Below, piece by piece: positions 33,120 through 43,558 of a stretch of 64,000 nt of DNA. Numbering within the stretch: position 1 is the stretch's first letter; every line of letters starts with the position of its first letter. Origin of the DNA: Paramacrobiotus metropolitanus (Eukaryota > Tardigrada > Eutardigrada > Parachela > Macrobiotidae); the NCBI RefSeq assembly GCF_019649055.1, contig NW_026570384.1:124001-188000 (forward strand). Direction: 5' to 3'. Both the position numbers and the translations under genes were made by a program. The notes under the pieces are model-generated. The model was not told where the DNA came from, searched no databases, and saw only the letters and a list, made by a program, of their open reading frames with translations.

Positions 33120-33339
33120 TTGTGCGCTAAAGTAAACTTGTATATAGAAACATGTACCTGTGAAACGATGTTTTTCGTTAGAATGGGATGCTAGAATGAA
33201 TAACCGTACGCTTTCCCGGGAAACTGAGTTATTTGATGGTTCTAGAACATCCCTTGGGATGCCGCTTTGTGCCCGTGACTGTGAGTAAACCTCTTTCAGT
33301 AAAACGTGTCTGTTGTCAAACTGTAACTCTCTGTTCGGC
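33120..33339. other. Upstream flank of the split GR-like gene
   Basis: Short spacer between the minus-strand GR-like start and a plus-strand relic. It may hold the former promoter of the minus-strand gene. Confidence 0.35.
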
Positions 33340-33618
33340 TCGACATAGCATTCTGACTACGGGGGGACACCACAAACCATGCTTTACTGGAGACCGGTTG
33401 GTCAACTTTAGCAGATGCCTGTTGAGAAAAGTAATCGAAAAGAGAAAAGCTTCAAAAAAGCGGATGCCCTAATTACCTTAAGCTTGTGAGTCATATTGCG
33501 AACCGTTCGTTTATCTTAATGGCTATATACAGTACTACTGTCCGCTGGACTTCTTGCACAAGGAGCCTTGGAGTGGAACAAGGAAAACCCACTCATTCGA
33601 GGGGATTGCAGTAGATAG
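33340..33618 (+). pseudogene. GR-like relic, exons 3 and 4 only
   Basis: KPCFTGDRLVNFSRCLLRK (ending at the AGAAAA|GTAATC donor, about 33432) matches the end of cluster exon 3. YTVLLSAGLLAQGALEW (about 33522-33618, stop TAG) matches the exon-4 helix. The Cys of the usual VCT start is lost, and no exon 1 or 2 is upstream, where the head of the opposite-strand copy lies instead. A truncated remnant of a plus-strand copy, probably left by rearrangement. Confidence 0.6.
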
Positions 33619-34663
33619 TTGTTCGGCTTTTGTAATCTGCACCAAATTTTATCGGCCGTGATTAAAGTTTCTAGTGGTAGTTGTACGGTTCAACCTGTAC
33701 CACACCATGCGTCAATAGTGGCTAGAATGGTACAGTATTGTTACTCACTACTATTGCACAGTATTTGTAAACATTGTTCATGTATGGATAGATTTGCATT
33801 TGCCCGTGGAGCCGGTGTCTTGTGGGCAGCATGTTTTAATACCCAGGTACTGCTAAGTGGTTAGCGCACTGGCAAAGGTTTAATTTCTTATTGTCAACGT
33901 TTACATAACTGCACAGTGCACAGTTTGTCATGCTTTGTATATCGGTCGAACACAGCATTCAGAACTGGAAGAAGTTCTTAATTACTCTTTGGCGGCTTAA
34001 ACTGGCGATTGTTCGTTGTCCGTACAATGACGTCGCCAAACGCCAATATTATGTTATTCACTACCATAAAAAAACCTAGAAGTTAATATCGAAATGCCAG
34101 AAAAAAAGGTGCACAGTGCTCGATCAACTCCGCCATAATATTAAAGCACTCTTAACAAACTTTAATGTTACTCGTATACATATAATGCACGCTGCGTAAC
34201 TGCGTGTACAAATAATATCTTTACATTAAGAATTCAGGATATCGACAAATTATCTTCATGAAAAATACCGCCGGATACATTCCGTGTTTGGCTGGTAGGT
34301 TAAGGAGCCATTTTAACCGAAAAAATCTAAAAAAATAACCGAACGCCACCCGAAAAGCTGAAGGCTCTCGATTATACAGTAAACCGCAAACCACAATTGT
34401 GCACTCGCTCTACGAAGAACCTATTTATCGTTAGTATCAGGTGTATTCTCTAGATCTATCTGAATATTCCTGGGTTTATGCAAATTTGGAATAATATTCT
34501 GTTTATTTGTTTTGCATTTTGATTATAATCTAGCCAAAAAAATTTAGCCAAAAAAATTTAAAGACGCTACGATCATTCACCAAATAGCTGCATTAGAAGC
34601 CCCGATGGCGTTAACCGGACAGCACTTCTCTGATTTTTATTTCCTAAAATTTTTTATTTCATT
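33619..34663. other. Intergenic, nothing recognised
   Basis: AT-rich stretch without coding signal. A 16-base tandem duplication (TAGCCAAAAAAATTTA) lies near 34530-34560. Confidence 0.4.
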
Positions 34664-35240
34664 TTGGCGATACAATACAGTCACAAAATTCCTATAAAAG
34701 TGAAAGATTTGTTCTGAATACACAGCTCAGCCGATTACGGAAATAGGCGGCCTAATCACACAGAACATTTCGTCTAAGCTGGCCGATGCTGGTGCTGTTC
34801 CCATGACAGAGGCCGCGTTCCCGCGTTGGATGTCAATGCTGATCCGTTGGCACAGAAACTCCGTCGCCCGTACCTCGCCGGTTTCCTGTTGTATCATCTT
34901 CCCGACCTCAGTGACCAAACGAGAGGCGTCCGGTCCGAGTGTTTCGATGCCAACTGCACGGAACAGGTAATCTCGGGTGAGTTCCCGATACTTCGCCACT
35001 TTATCCTGTTCTGCGCGCTCCGCGGCTGCCCCCGCTTGCTTCGATGTTGCCGCGATGTGCGGCAAGGCTACCGTGCACACACATGTGGTGTCCCAGGTCA
35101 ACACTTTCCTCTTTCCCACGGAACTAAGGTCACTCCGTCCGGGCGCTTGCCATTGGTGAGGCAAGTACCAGGTGGCTCCAGTTCCGTTTCAATACCGGCG
35201 GAAGCAAGGGCACGCTTTAAAGTGGTATTCTCTGATTAAA
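34664..35240 (-). mobile_element. Retroelement reverse-transcriptase tail fragment
   Basis: On the minus strand, the frame before about 35110 reads GIETELEPPGTCLTNGKRPDGVTL. After a one-base shift it continues VLTWDTTCVCTV...GAAAERAEQDKVAKYREL...FLCQRISIDIQRGNAASVMGT to a stop at 34727. The order KRPDG, TWDTTC, AGAAAE, KY.EL, QR.S..IQRGNA is the C-terminal signature seen after the RT domain in many invertebrate non-LTR-type proteins. It has no RT catalytic part. A dead 5'-truncated copy; the 3' end may extend to the TGGCGATACAATAC string at 34665. Confidence 0.65.
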
Positions 35241-35664
35241 GCTACGTAATTATACCTGACTAAATTAAACAATGACAGCGGGTAGTCGGTCCAGGCATCC
35301 GCATACTGAACAATATGGTAGATGTTCTCGATAGTATTTGTGGCTAGTTGAAAAGCATGTACCAAAATACTGGCCTGTTTACCCACGAAACGCAATTTTT
35401 TTTAAAAAAGGCGAATTATTCCCAACAGACTGTTACGGGTGACAGGAAGCAGGATAATTGTTGCTTTCGGTGCAGTTTTGTGACTCGTTTAATATCATGG
35501 TCATCAAGGTAAAAGTCCACATGGGTGTTAATCGATTTGTAGTACGCGCTTTCAGACTGTTTCGCCGTAATAACGTAATATAGTCGATATGTCTCGTGTA
35601 TGAGAAAAACAATTTTGGTTACTTTAAAGTTAATACTTCAGCATCTATTACACCAGTAGCGCGT
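35241..35664. other. Intergenic upstream of intact GR-like gene
   Basis: Possible further retroelement remnants on the minus strand plus the promoter region of the next gene. Nothing else recognised. Confidence 0.35.
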
Positions 35665-37134
35665 ATGAAAATGGTTTTAAAATTCGCACCAGAAACAATT
35701 TTGGCGGTGAGTGGCTTGCTGCCACCGCAAGTGATTTTTCCTTCCATTTCTAAATGGTCATGTATAGTTCCCGGTGTTTGCTTCATACCGGTAATTTTTA
35801 TAGTGGGCGGCTTCATACATGCTTTCAGAATTGTTGCTGCACAGGTTGTGGAAAGCATTGAAGCAGCAGATATCGCTCACGCAGATTCCATTCTCTACGG
35901 TATTTCCATAGCGTGGTACACCATCTTTGCCATCCAACCGCCTGTGTTGTTGTCTCTTTTTCTTCCAATGAGACATCTCTGGCACAATGCTCAGCTAAAA
36001 CTTGAAAACATTGCTCGTTTAAGCGACACACATAACAGACAACATGTGAAATGGAGAATTATTGCACGATTTCTGTCTCTGTCGACTTTCTGCGCAACAG
36101 TGTTCTGGGAGTATGCCGACTGGCGGTCTTTTATGGATGCAGATCCTCATTGGTATGATAGCGATTTCCAAGACGGTTTCTGGCCTGTACCAATCGAAAT
36201 GGGCGCCGCCACGTCCATCATCTTATGGGTGACCTTTTGCACACTTCCTTATTACTTGGCGCAACAGCTGCATATTTCTGTCATTATGAGCGCTTTTGTA
36301 GTCCGTGATGCATGTGCTGAAATGATGTGCAAACTGCATGTTATTTGCCAAGGCGTTAAAAACAATAACTGCACAACCAGCGATGTAAACCAAACTGTGC
36401 GCAATTTTCAGAACTTCCAATTCGAACTGGTTAACGGCATGGACGCTCTGAACAGCGTATACGGTTGGGTTCTAGGTGGCATCTTCGGAGTTAATATGAC
36501 GCTAACATGCTCTTTCTTGGCCATGATAGTTTTGTATCCGACTCCTGATTTAATTCTTAATATATTATTTAATTACGGCAGTTGCATTTTGTTCTTTTTC
36601 TACACCGTTTTATTTTCTATTCCTCTTATGAAGGCCCAGGAACAGGTAAGCCGTGTTCGAGACATCGTTTTTAGAGTAGTATTTACTAGCGAGTGCCTGG
36701 TTTTTCAGATAAGCGAGTTTCCGAAGGCATTGTATCAGCTGCAAATGATCATCGAAGTCAAAAGTCAAAATGCTGAGAATGTAAGACATACCGTGTGACC
36801 ATTCCACGCTGAAAATGGCTACTCGTACATACAATATTATCTCTGACCTGTATTTAGGATTGCCAAACCCTACTGTATATGTTGGCTTATATGGAAGATA
36901 TTGCGAGAGACTACGCTCCGCGTTTTATTGGAGGAAGCCTGGTTTCATTTTCTAGAGATGTGCTTGTAAAAGTAAGTCTGTAGTGCAGTTCTGAACAAGA
37001 CACGTTACCTTTACAGTGCATAGTTTCAACTGTTTGTGCGGTGGCAGGTGTGCACCTTCCTATTCTCAGCTGGCTTATTCTTACGATCAGTCGCCGACAG
37101 ACAAGACAGTGCGTTCCTATGGAAGTGGTACTAA
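35665..37134 (+). CDS. GR-like seven-helix receptor, intact
   Basis: Exons 35665-36645, 36709-36780, 36858-36971 and 37048-37134 join in phase 0 and encode 417 residues. Two ATGs (35665 and 35671) are possible; the second gives MVLKFAPETILAVSGLLPP, which aligns best with the other starts. Exon 1 holds six hydrophobic segments, FAIQPPV, FWEYADWRSFMDADPHWYDSDF, PYYLAQQLH and a NNCTTSD loop with one sequon. Exon 2 is ISEFPKALYQLQMIIEVK. Exon 3 ends RFIGGSLVSFSRDVLVK, and exon 4 has VCTFLFSAGLFLRSVADR. It is the third intact member of the cluster, with a predicted role as a plasma-membrane chemoreceptor channel. The 63-nt first intron is open in frame. A MITE copy follows 110 bases downstream. 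Confidence 0.82.
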
Positions 37135-37243
37135 AGAATCCGATTATACCTTTTATCTCATCTTTCATACTATTCTAGTGGAAATTATTTCTCTAGACTT
37201 CAGAAAAGTTAACCGTAACGCTTTTGCACTGATACAAAGCCAG

Positions 37244-37374
37244 CCCGAGTAAAACAACTTGCAAAAAAAACGTTAGCTAAACGTTAGGATACGGCTAAAA
37301 TTGACACATATCCGTTCACCTAGCGGTAGTTGCACGTTAAAATAACGTTTTTCCAACAAGCTGTTTTACTCGGG
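37244..37374. mobile_element. 131-bp inverted-repeat MITE, copy 1
   Basis: Begins CCCGAGTAAAACAACTTG and ends CAAGCTGTTTTACTCGGG, giving 18-base terminal inverted repeats with one mismatch. The interior also folds back (AACGTTAG... / ...TAACGTT). A second copy, about 90 percent identical by eye, is at 42941-43070. No coding capacity. Non-autonomous DNA transposon. Confidence 0.85.
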
Positions 37375-38576
37375 CGGACAACTAAATAGCCTTGTAACTA
37401 TAAAACAATATAATTCTCATTCGAGAGATACCTAATCGTACAAGAGATGCACTGACGCAAAGAGAAAATTTGCTATACAGAAAGTTGACAGATGTGACGC
37501 ATTACACAGAAAGCTGACAGTTGTGTCCCAGGCATTGGATAACACAGAAAACTTTGCGTAAGAATACATTCCTTGCTTTCTTGGCGAAAACCTGGCTTCT
37601 TGTACCTGCAGGGATGTGTTGATAAAGGTTCTTTTCAGTGAAAAAACACGCCTTGCTGTTACTTACCAACTGGGTGACCTTTTCTGTGAATATTTTAACT
37701 GGTTTTTGCAAGATGGTACGTCTGCAGACTCTGAACGGTTCATATTGCACTCGGTTGAATCACAGTACATTTGTGCAGTCTTTGGCAGGCAGTCCATGAA
37801 CGCCACTGAACGGAAATCACACTAAAGAAACGTCATGAACCGTATCTTAATTTTTTTTGGGATTGCGAATCTCTCTCACCCTGAACAGTAATTATAGCAA
37901 AACTTTCAAATTCCTGTAATCTACAAGCAACTAAATACGTGGCAGGGTAAAAGCAAATAAATTTGAAATCCGGTTACTAAAGGTAAAACGGCCAAACGCA
38001 ATCGGTTTCACTGCACTGTACTGGTTCGAAAGCAGTATTAGCTACAATTAATCAAGAGCAACGAACGAAAATACGCGAAACGTTTATACAGCTGTTTATA
38101 CAACCGTTCAGACTGTCCATGAAAATATAAGTATCTAAGACCGTCACTTGGGGTAGATAAAGGGGTCGGGTCGTAAGACAATGCAAGAATTAGAATATGC
38201 AGTAGCCTGTAGTGTGTACCTGATGCAAGATATTAATCTCGCACTCCTATAGAGCCATCAGGAAGATTAAACTAACTGCATACATACAGTATGCTGTCAA
38301 GTTGTCAACAAGCCATCTTGAATGAACAGAATTAAATGATATATGTATCTACCGGGTAAGTTCATAGTCGTTCTTTGTAAAGGTAAAGTACTCTTACGAT
38401 TCCGTTGAGATTACATTTACCTGCTGATTAGGCGGTAAAATGGATCTGGCGCTCAGCACACTTATGAAACGTCCTACGCTACGTTATTACGCTACTTTCG
38501 TTCCGTGAAAGTATTATCTTGTTTTCGCTTGGACTTCAGTAGTGAGTCATATAGCAAAATCGCTGTCCAAAGAACC
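37375..38576. other. Intergenic, nothing recognised
   Basis: A 1.2-kb spacer between a GR-like and an IR-like gene. A short near-duplication (ACAGAAAGTTGACAG / ACAGAAAGCTGACAG) lies at about 37478-37520. Upstream exons of the IR-like gene could lie here, but none can be identified. Confidence 0.35.
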
Positions 38577-39665
38577 ATGCCGCTTTATTGCGACGAACCG
38601 TACCGGGTGTGTTCTGATCTGGATTACGAAATCGACAGTAACCCAACGCCGAGTGATGTGCTAGTCGTCAGTATCACCGAGAACGGACCATACAGCTACC
38701 AGTCACCACCGGGATCGCAGTGCTTCTGTGGGTTAACGGTTACATTACTGAAAGGTTTTGCTCTGGATTTACGACTAAGGTCAGCGATGACTTTTAAACG
38801 ACTAGCAAAACCATTGATTAGGCTTTCTCGCGTTCAAATAACAAACTGTATTGCTAAAATTAACGAATGCACTGTTCGACATATAAAAGCAAAGATGTCA
38901 TATTTAAATTTTAAGCAGCAGTTGCAAGAAACATACCATAAAGATCAAAGAAGGCTATTAGCTGCATCGATACAAGATTCCCAGCGCGCTTTGGTTTGCA
39001 ATACGTGTTTGCAGGTTGTTGCTGATTCCCGATCGAAGTGCTTACTTCAACACTTCAGAGAACGGTTCCCCTAATGACGTAATCAACGGACGAGCGGATG
39101 TGAGTGTGTGTGGCCTGTCAGTTACCGCTCCTCGATGGACGGAATATGATTTTGTGCCGTTCTATCTATTGCGAGTCTATCATGTTGCCGTCCATCGACG
39201 GCACATTATCCATAGCGAAGCGATTTCTATACTGGATGGCTTAGCCAATTGTTTTGATCGGACAGCCTGGATAGGAATTGCAATGCTGTCGGTGGTAATA
39301 TACTTAACGGTTTTCGGTATAAATCTGCCAGTGAGCCGTGCGCCTAATGTCCCACACAATCGATTTCGGTTGTTATTGCAAATATGGAAGAGTGCTGCGG
39401 CATCGCTGTGGGATTTCCTTACTATTGCACTTGGTGGAGGTAAAACGCATCTCTTTAATTCTTAATTGCGTCGCTTTTATCGTATTAATTGGTGTGCTTT
39501 CCCTCTGTATTCGTCGAAGCATTTATGAACACAAAACGTCACAAATAATTTGAACATATTACAGTCCAGATGTCAGAAAACTTTACCAAATTTGGCCATT
39601 TACTGCCAAAGTTATTGATGTCTTTTGCAAACAACGTCATTGCCCGTACATGATATATTAAAGCA

Positions 39666-39752
39666 TAAAGCAGTAAAGGAGACTCGAACCCATGCTTCAA
39701 TTTCGCTCACTTCATGGCAGACAATCTAGTAAGCAGTAAGCACTGCCTTACC
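39666..39752 (-). tRNA. tRNA-like sequence, probably a relic
   Basis: On the minus strand a box-B-like GGGTTCGAGTCTCC is preceded by a D-arm-like hairpin (GCAGT-GCTT-ACTGC). The ends GGTAAGG and CCTTTAC nearly pair. It lies in an IR-like intron. Pairing is imperfect in the T arm and acceptor, and no clear anticodon loop can be assigned, so it is more likely a tRNA-derived repeat than a working tRNA. Confidence 0.3.
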
Positions 39753-40919
39753 TAATAATATTAAAGTGTTTAACGCACACAGATACGGTACGAGTGCATG
39801 CGTAAAAATACTTAGGGTATCTCCGCCATGCTTCATGCTCTTACTTGTATTTGTACATTTGTGATGTATGATAACGTATAAAGTATCTTAATCTACATAC
39901 TGCGTGTTACTTATTTTGTGTAAAACGCTTCTTTTTTGTTTCAAGATTTCTATCAACCGAAACCGGAATTCACAACATACAGCATCTTCTTGCTAAGCTG
40001 GATCCCATGGATGATGGTCGTCTGCTCCATAATCACTACCTCACTGACCGCCACCCTCAGTGTCAGCATCGCCACACCGCCATTTTCGTCGTTTAACGGG
40101 TTTATGGAATCACCATTCTATTTAGCGACGCGGATAATAGATGCTACCCCCGATGGTATTCCGTATGAAGCACGAAAAACCAAAACCATCGTAACGGGGA
40201 ACGCAGTCACGGACGACATCATACTGGATCGGGTGGCGGAGTCAGGCCAGCAGATTGCCGTTGTTTGCTATTATGACGAAGCTGTCAGTTGTGTCAACAA
40301 GGGATTTGTGCCGGTGTTTCCCGCAGAAAATCAGCGCTGGATCAGTGTTATACAGAGCAAGAAAAACCGGTCTTTTATGAAAGCCATGCAGCGAAAGTAA
40401 ATTAATTTTGTGTTGTACGAGTACCTTATCTGCTGATGGAATTCTATTAGACGCAGGCTTTCATTCTACTTTGTATTAGACGTAGGCTTTGTAATCACAG
40501 GCTTTCACAGCCAATCATCGCAATGTTCCCGCACTGGTGAGGAACGCGTATTCTATTAGTAGTGCGAATATTATCCTTAAAATTAGAAAAGTGAAGTTGA
40601 TTTGGGAAACCTAGACACCTAAATATTTGAAAAGTATTTGGGATAATATTATTTGAAAAGTATAATTTATTTAAGAGAAATGGTTTTGGAAATGTCGTTG
40701 TTTTCGCCTTTTACAGAATGCTGATGTTAGCACAGACCGGCATCACACGACACTTAATGGGCATCCACAAGGTCATAACGTACGCCGACAAATCCGCCGC
40801 TCTAACGACATACCGTCACCTCATTGTAAAGAAACGAGGTGCTGCCAACGTTCTCAGCTGGCAACGACTGGACCGTGTGTTCTACGTCACAATGGCTCTT
40901 TACAGCGTGTCATCGACGA

Positions 40920-42760
40920 CAGGGCCTAAAAACTTGTGCTCACATAGCACAAAATGTGCTCGCATAGAGGTGCATGTGCTCACCTAGATCGCAACTTGTG
41001 CTTAAAAATTGTCAATACTCCCCCCTTCTGTGTAATTAACCGGCTTCTAATTGTTTTAAGAGAGCAAAAGCTTTCACGAACAAAAGCTATAAGCCAATGC
41101 GTGTCACGTTAACTTTCACAGGGAGATGTGGTAGACGGCATATTTTATACTTACTAACCACACTTCTAACGCTGCTTAAATTACATGCTCAATAGTGCTC
41201 CTGTTACACGTGTAGCGGCGGTGCCACCTACGTATGTACGAGTGCAGTTGTATGAGACGTACGGGTAGTACAGATTGCCCAGTTTAGGCTATTAATTTAA
41301 GCGCAGCGACGACTAATGTGATGATGTCATTCTCTGGCTTTCTTGGATTTCGGTCTTGAATTAAAGAGAATCGGGCCCGTAGTCTGGGTTTCTGGTGTTT
41401 CTATCCTCCTAGTTCTAATAGAATGTAAGGAAATAGGGACCCGTTTCTCCAACTACGCTACACACGTAGTAAAATCACGGGCGCTGTTTATAGCATTTCT
41501 ATAAAATGTCTTTCGTGCGCAATTAGTAGAGCGCATAGGGTCGTATAATACTGAAAATCAATCTTTAATTAGCGAACTCAGAGAAACAGCTTCGTTCTCT
41601 TCTTTGACCTCCAGGTAGCAGAATCAGGTGGAAAATTAAAAATTTGCACAAGCCACGTATTTGCTTGCTTTGATTGTGTCATTTGATGTACAAGCATTGT
41701 GTGCTTCAACTTTCGCGGGATGATCTGGTGGTCATTTGAGAGAACGACCCTTTCGGCTAGACATGCGGTGTTCTAGTGGCTGTACCAGCAACAATTGTCC
41801 ATTTACCGATAGAGTTAAATAGAGAATGCCATCTGCGTAATGGAAACAACAGCCACATTTGCGAATACTTTTTTTCGAAATTACCGATCTACTTTTTTCC
41901 CATTTCCGCTTTTGGATTTACCCTGCGAAACAGCATTATTACTAAGTTCAACAAATGCTGCAATGCGCTATTGTGCATTTGAGTTATGTAGCGCCAGAAG
42001 TGTGGTTACTTAAAAACTTTCCCAGTGTCTACTGGCAGATCTCCCAGTAATTGAAAACGCTTAGAAGTGGTGGGTATGGGCGCATATATCTCTCTACTGG
42101 TCGATATTTTTACAGCCTCTACTCGTAGCAGTTGTGATTTTAGTCGACCATTAGAATATCTTAGCGAGTCAGCTCGTGGTTATCTTAGTTTACTTCATCT
42201 TTATCAAAGACCAGTTCGCCCGGTCGAAAACTGACACCGTTGCTGAATGGCAGCCGTAAGGTCATCAATGCAGCCCCTGCCATGTTAAGAGTTCGGGCCA
42301 AAACGAATCGCAACACAAAACGCTTCGCTAGTTTTATATACGAGCGTTTAACAAATTTGACAAACCCGAAGTGGTTTTGAATAAATAACTTAATTTTACT
42401 GATTTTCTTGTATTTCCTGGTCAAAAAGCAACGTCGGCTTCGCGCTTCGCGCGAGGCCTCGATTCGGACTCAAGGGATAAGCAAAAAAAGAGGAAAAACA
42501 TTCGCTGTCGTACTTACAAAACTCTTGCACAAAAAAACTAACCACTTCAACTATCTCACAACTCATGTTTTTTGTATTAAATGCTAATTTTACTGGATAG
42601 GTATTCCAACAAAATTTCCTGTAAATTTGCCAACGTGTGCAATCTCCTGAGTCATGACAATGTCAGCCAGTATGAAAATACAAAGCAAATAATCAATACC
42701 CCCATCTTTGCGAAATTAAGTGTGCTCACATAGATTTTGAAGATTTTAGGCTCTGATGAT
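40920..42760. mobile_element. Non-autonomous DNA transposon, hAT-like ends
   Basis: Starts CAGGGCCTAAAAACTTGTGC and ends with an inverted counterpart containing TTTTAGGCTCTG followed by a few extra bases. It is flanked by TCGACGA at 40913-40919 and 42761-42767. Subterminal copies of TGTGCTCACATAG recur at the left end (three or four times) and once inverted at the right. CAGGG-type ends and a 7-8-bp duplication suggest the hAT superfamily. No transposase frame is present. Removing it and one copy of the duplication restores the reading frame of the IR-like last helix, which sets the borders well. Confidence 0.75.
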
Positions 42761-42940
42761 TCGACGATTTTCGTCTTTGAAGTGTATTGTAATTGTCACT
42801 GTAAACACACAGCCAAGGTGGCAGTTGGTCGATACACTTGACGTGCATTTCCATTATGCTGCTGCAAAGTGCAGGCAGCAAATACAGACGCTGGTTCTTG
42901 ATTTATTGATCACTGGTTGGATACATGCAGAAAAGCATGC

Positions 42941-43070
42941 CCCAGTAAAACAACTTGCAAAAAAAACTTTAGTTAAACGTTAGGAGACGGCTAAAATTGA
43001 CACACATCCGTTCACCTAACGGTAGTTACACGTTAAACTAACGTTTTTCCTACAAGCTGTTTTACTCGGG
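42941..43070. mobile_element. 130-bp inverted-repeat MITE, copy 2
   Basis: Matches the copy at 37244-37374 along its length, with about a dozen differences. The left end has lost a base (CCCAGTAAAACAACTTG versus CCCGAGTAAAACAACTTG). The right end CAAGCTGTTTTACTCGGG is unchanged. It lies 100 bases after the IR-like stop. Confidence 0.85.
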
Positions 43071-43558
43071 ATGAGCCTTAATATTTCTTGGTGCAGGCAT
43101 TAGCGCAAACGCCCGTGGGTATTAAAATATTAATATTCTTATGCTTGCCTAACCGCAATGTATGAAAAACAGGCCTAGCCTGTCAGCAGGGATTTCTAGG
43201 GTAGTGCTTCGATGGGTAAACATGCGAACACTGTTGGTGCATCCATACAAAACTGAATCGGCAAAATAGTTAAACAAGTTCAATCTATCAAATCTGCTAA
43301 CTAACAACACTAGCCAGCACCGAAAAACGAAAAGATAGTATCATAGCAGTAAAAACATATTCGCTTTTGTGGAACTATATATGACAAAAAGCGTCTGACG
43401 AGTCTACTGAACATTTGCCTTATGATTATCAAGCAAACAACTTTCGATTTTCATCAGAAACCTTAGACACAATTCCTGAACAGCCTATCACCAATCTCTG
43501 AGAAAAAGAAGCGAATTCAAAAGACTTAGGTGTACTGCGACGATGCTTGCAGCGCCAG
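43071..43558. other. Intergenic, nothing recognised
   Basis: 3' flank of the minus-strand GPCR. AT-rich, no coding signal. Confidence 0.45.

Larger units (their letters stand above)
38577..42841 (+). pseudogene. IR-like receptor interrupted by a DNA transposon
   Basis: Exons are 38577-38779, 39015-39439, 39946-40396 and 40717-42841 (the last interrupted 40920-42760), in phases 2, 1 and 2. Exon 1 is an S1-like segment (GPYSYQSPPGSQCFCG). Exon 2 has FNTSENGSPNDVINGRADVS, EYDFVPFYLLRVYHVAVH, helix 1 (AWIGIAMLSVVIYLTVFGI) and LWDFLTIALGGG at the pore loop. Exon 3 has a membrane segment with ITTSLTATLSVS and an S2 lobe ending VFPAENQRWISVIQSKK. Exon 4 has MLMLAQTGITRHLMGIHK, and the last helix is cut after MALYSVSS. 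The helix resumes after the insertion (IFVFEVYC). The family forms ligand-gated cation channels. The first visible ATG gives no signal peptide, so 5' exons may be missing. As it stands, the channel lacks its final helix. Confidence 0.8.
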
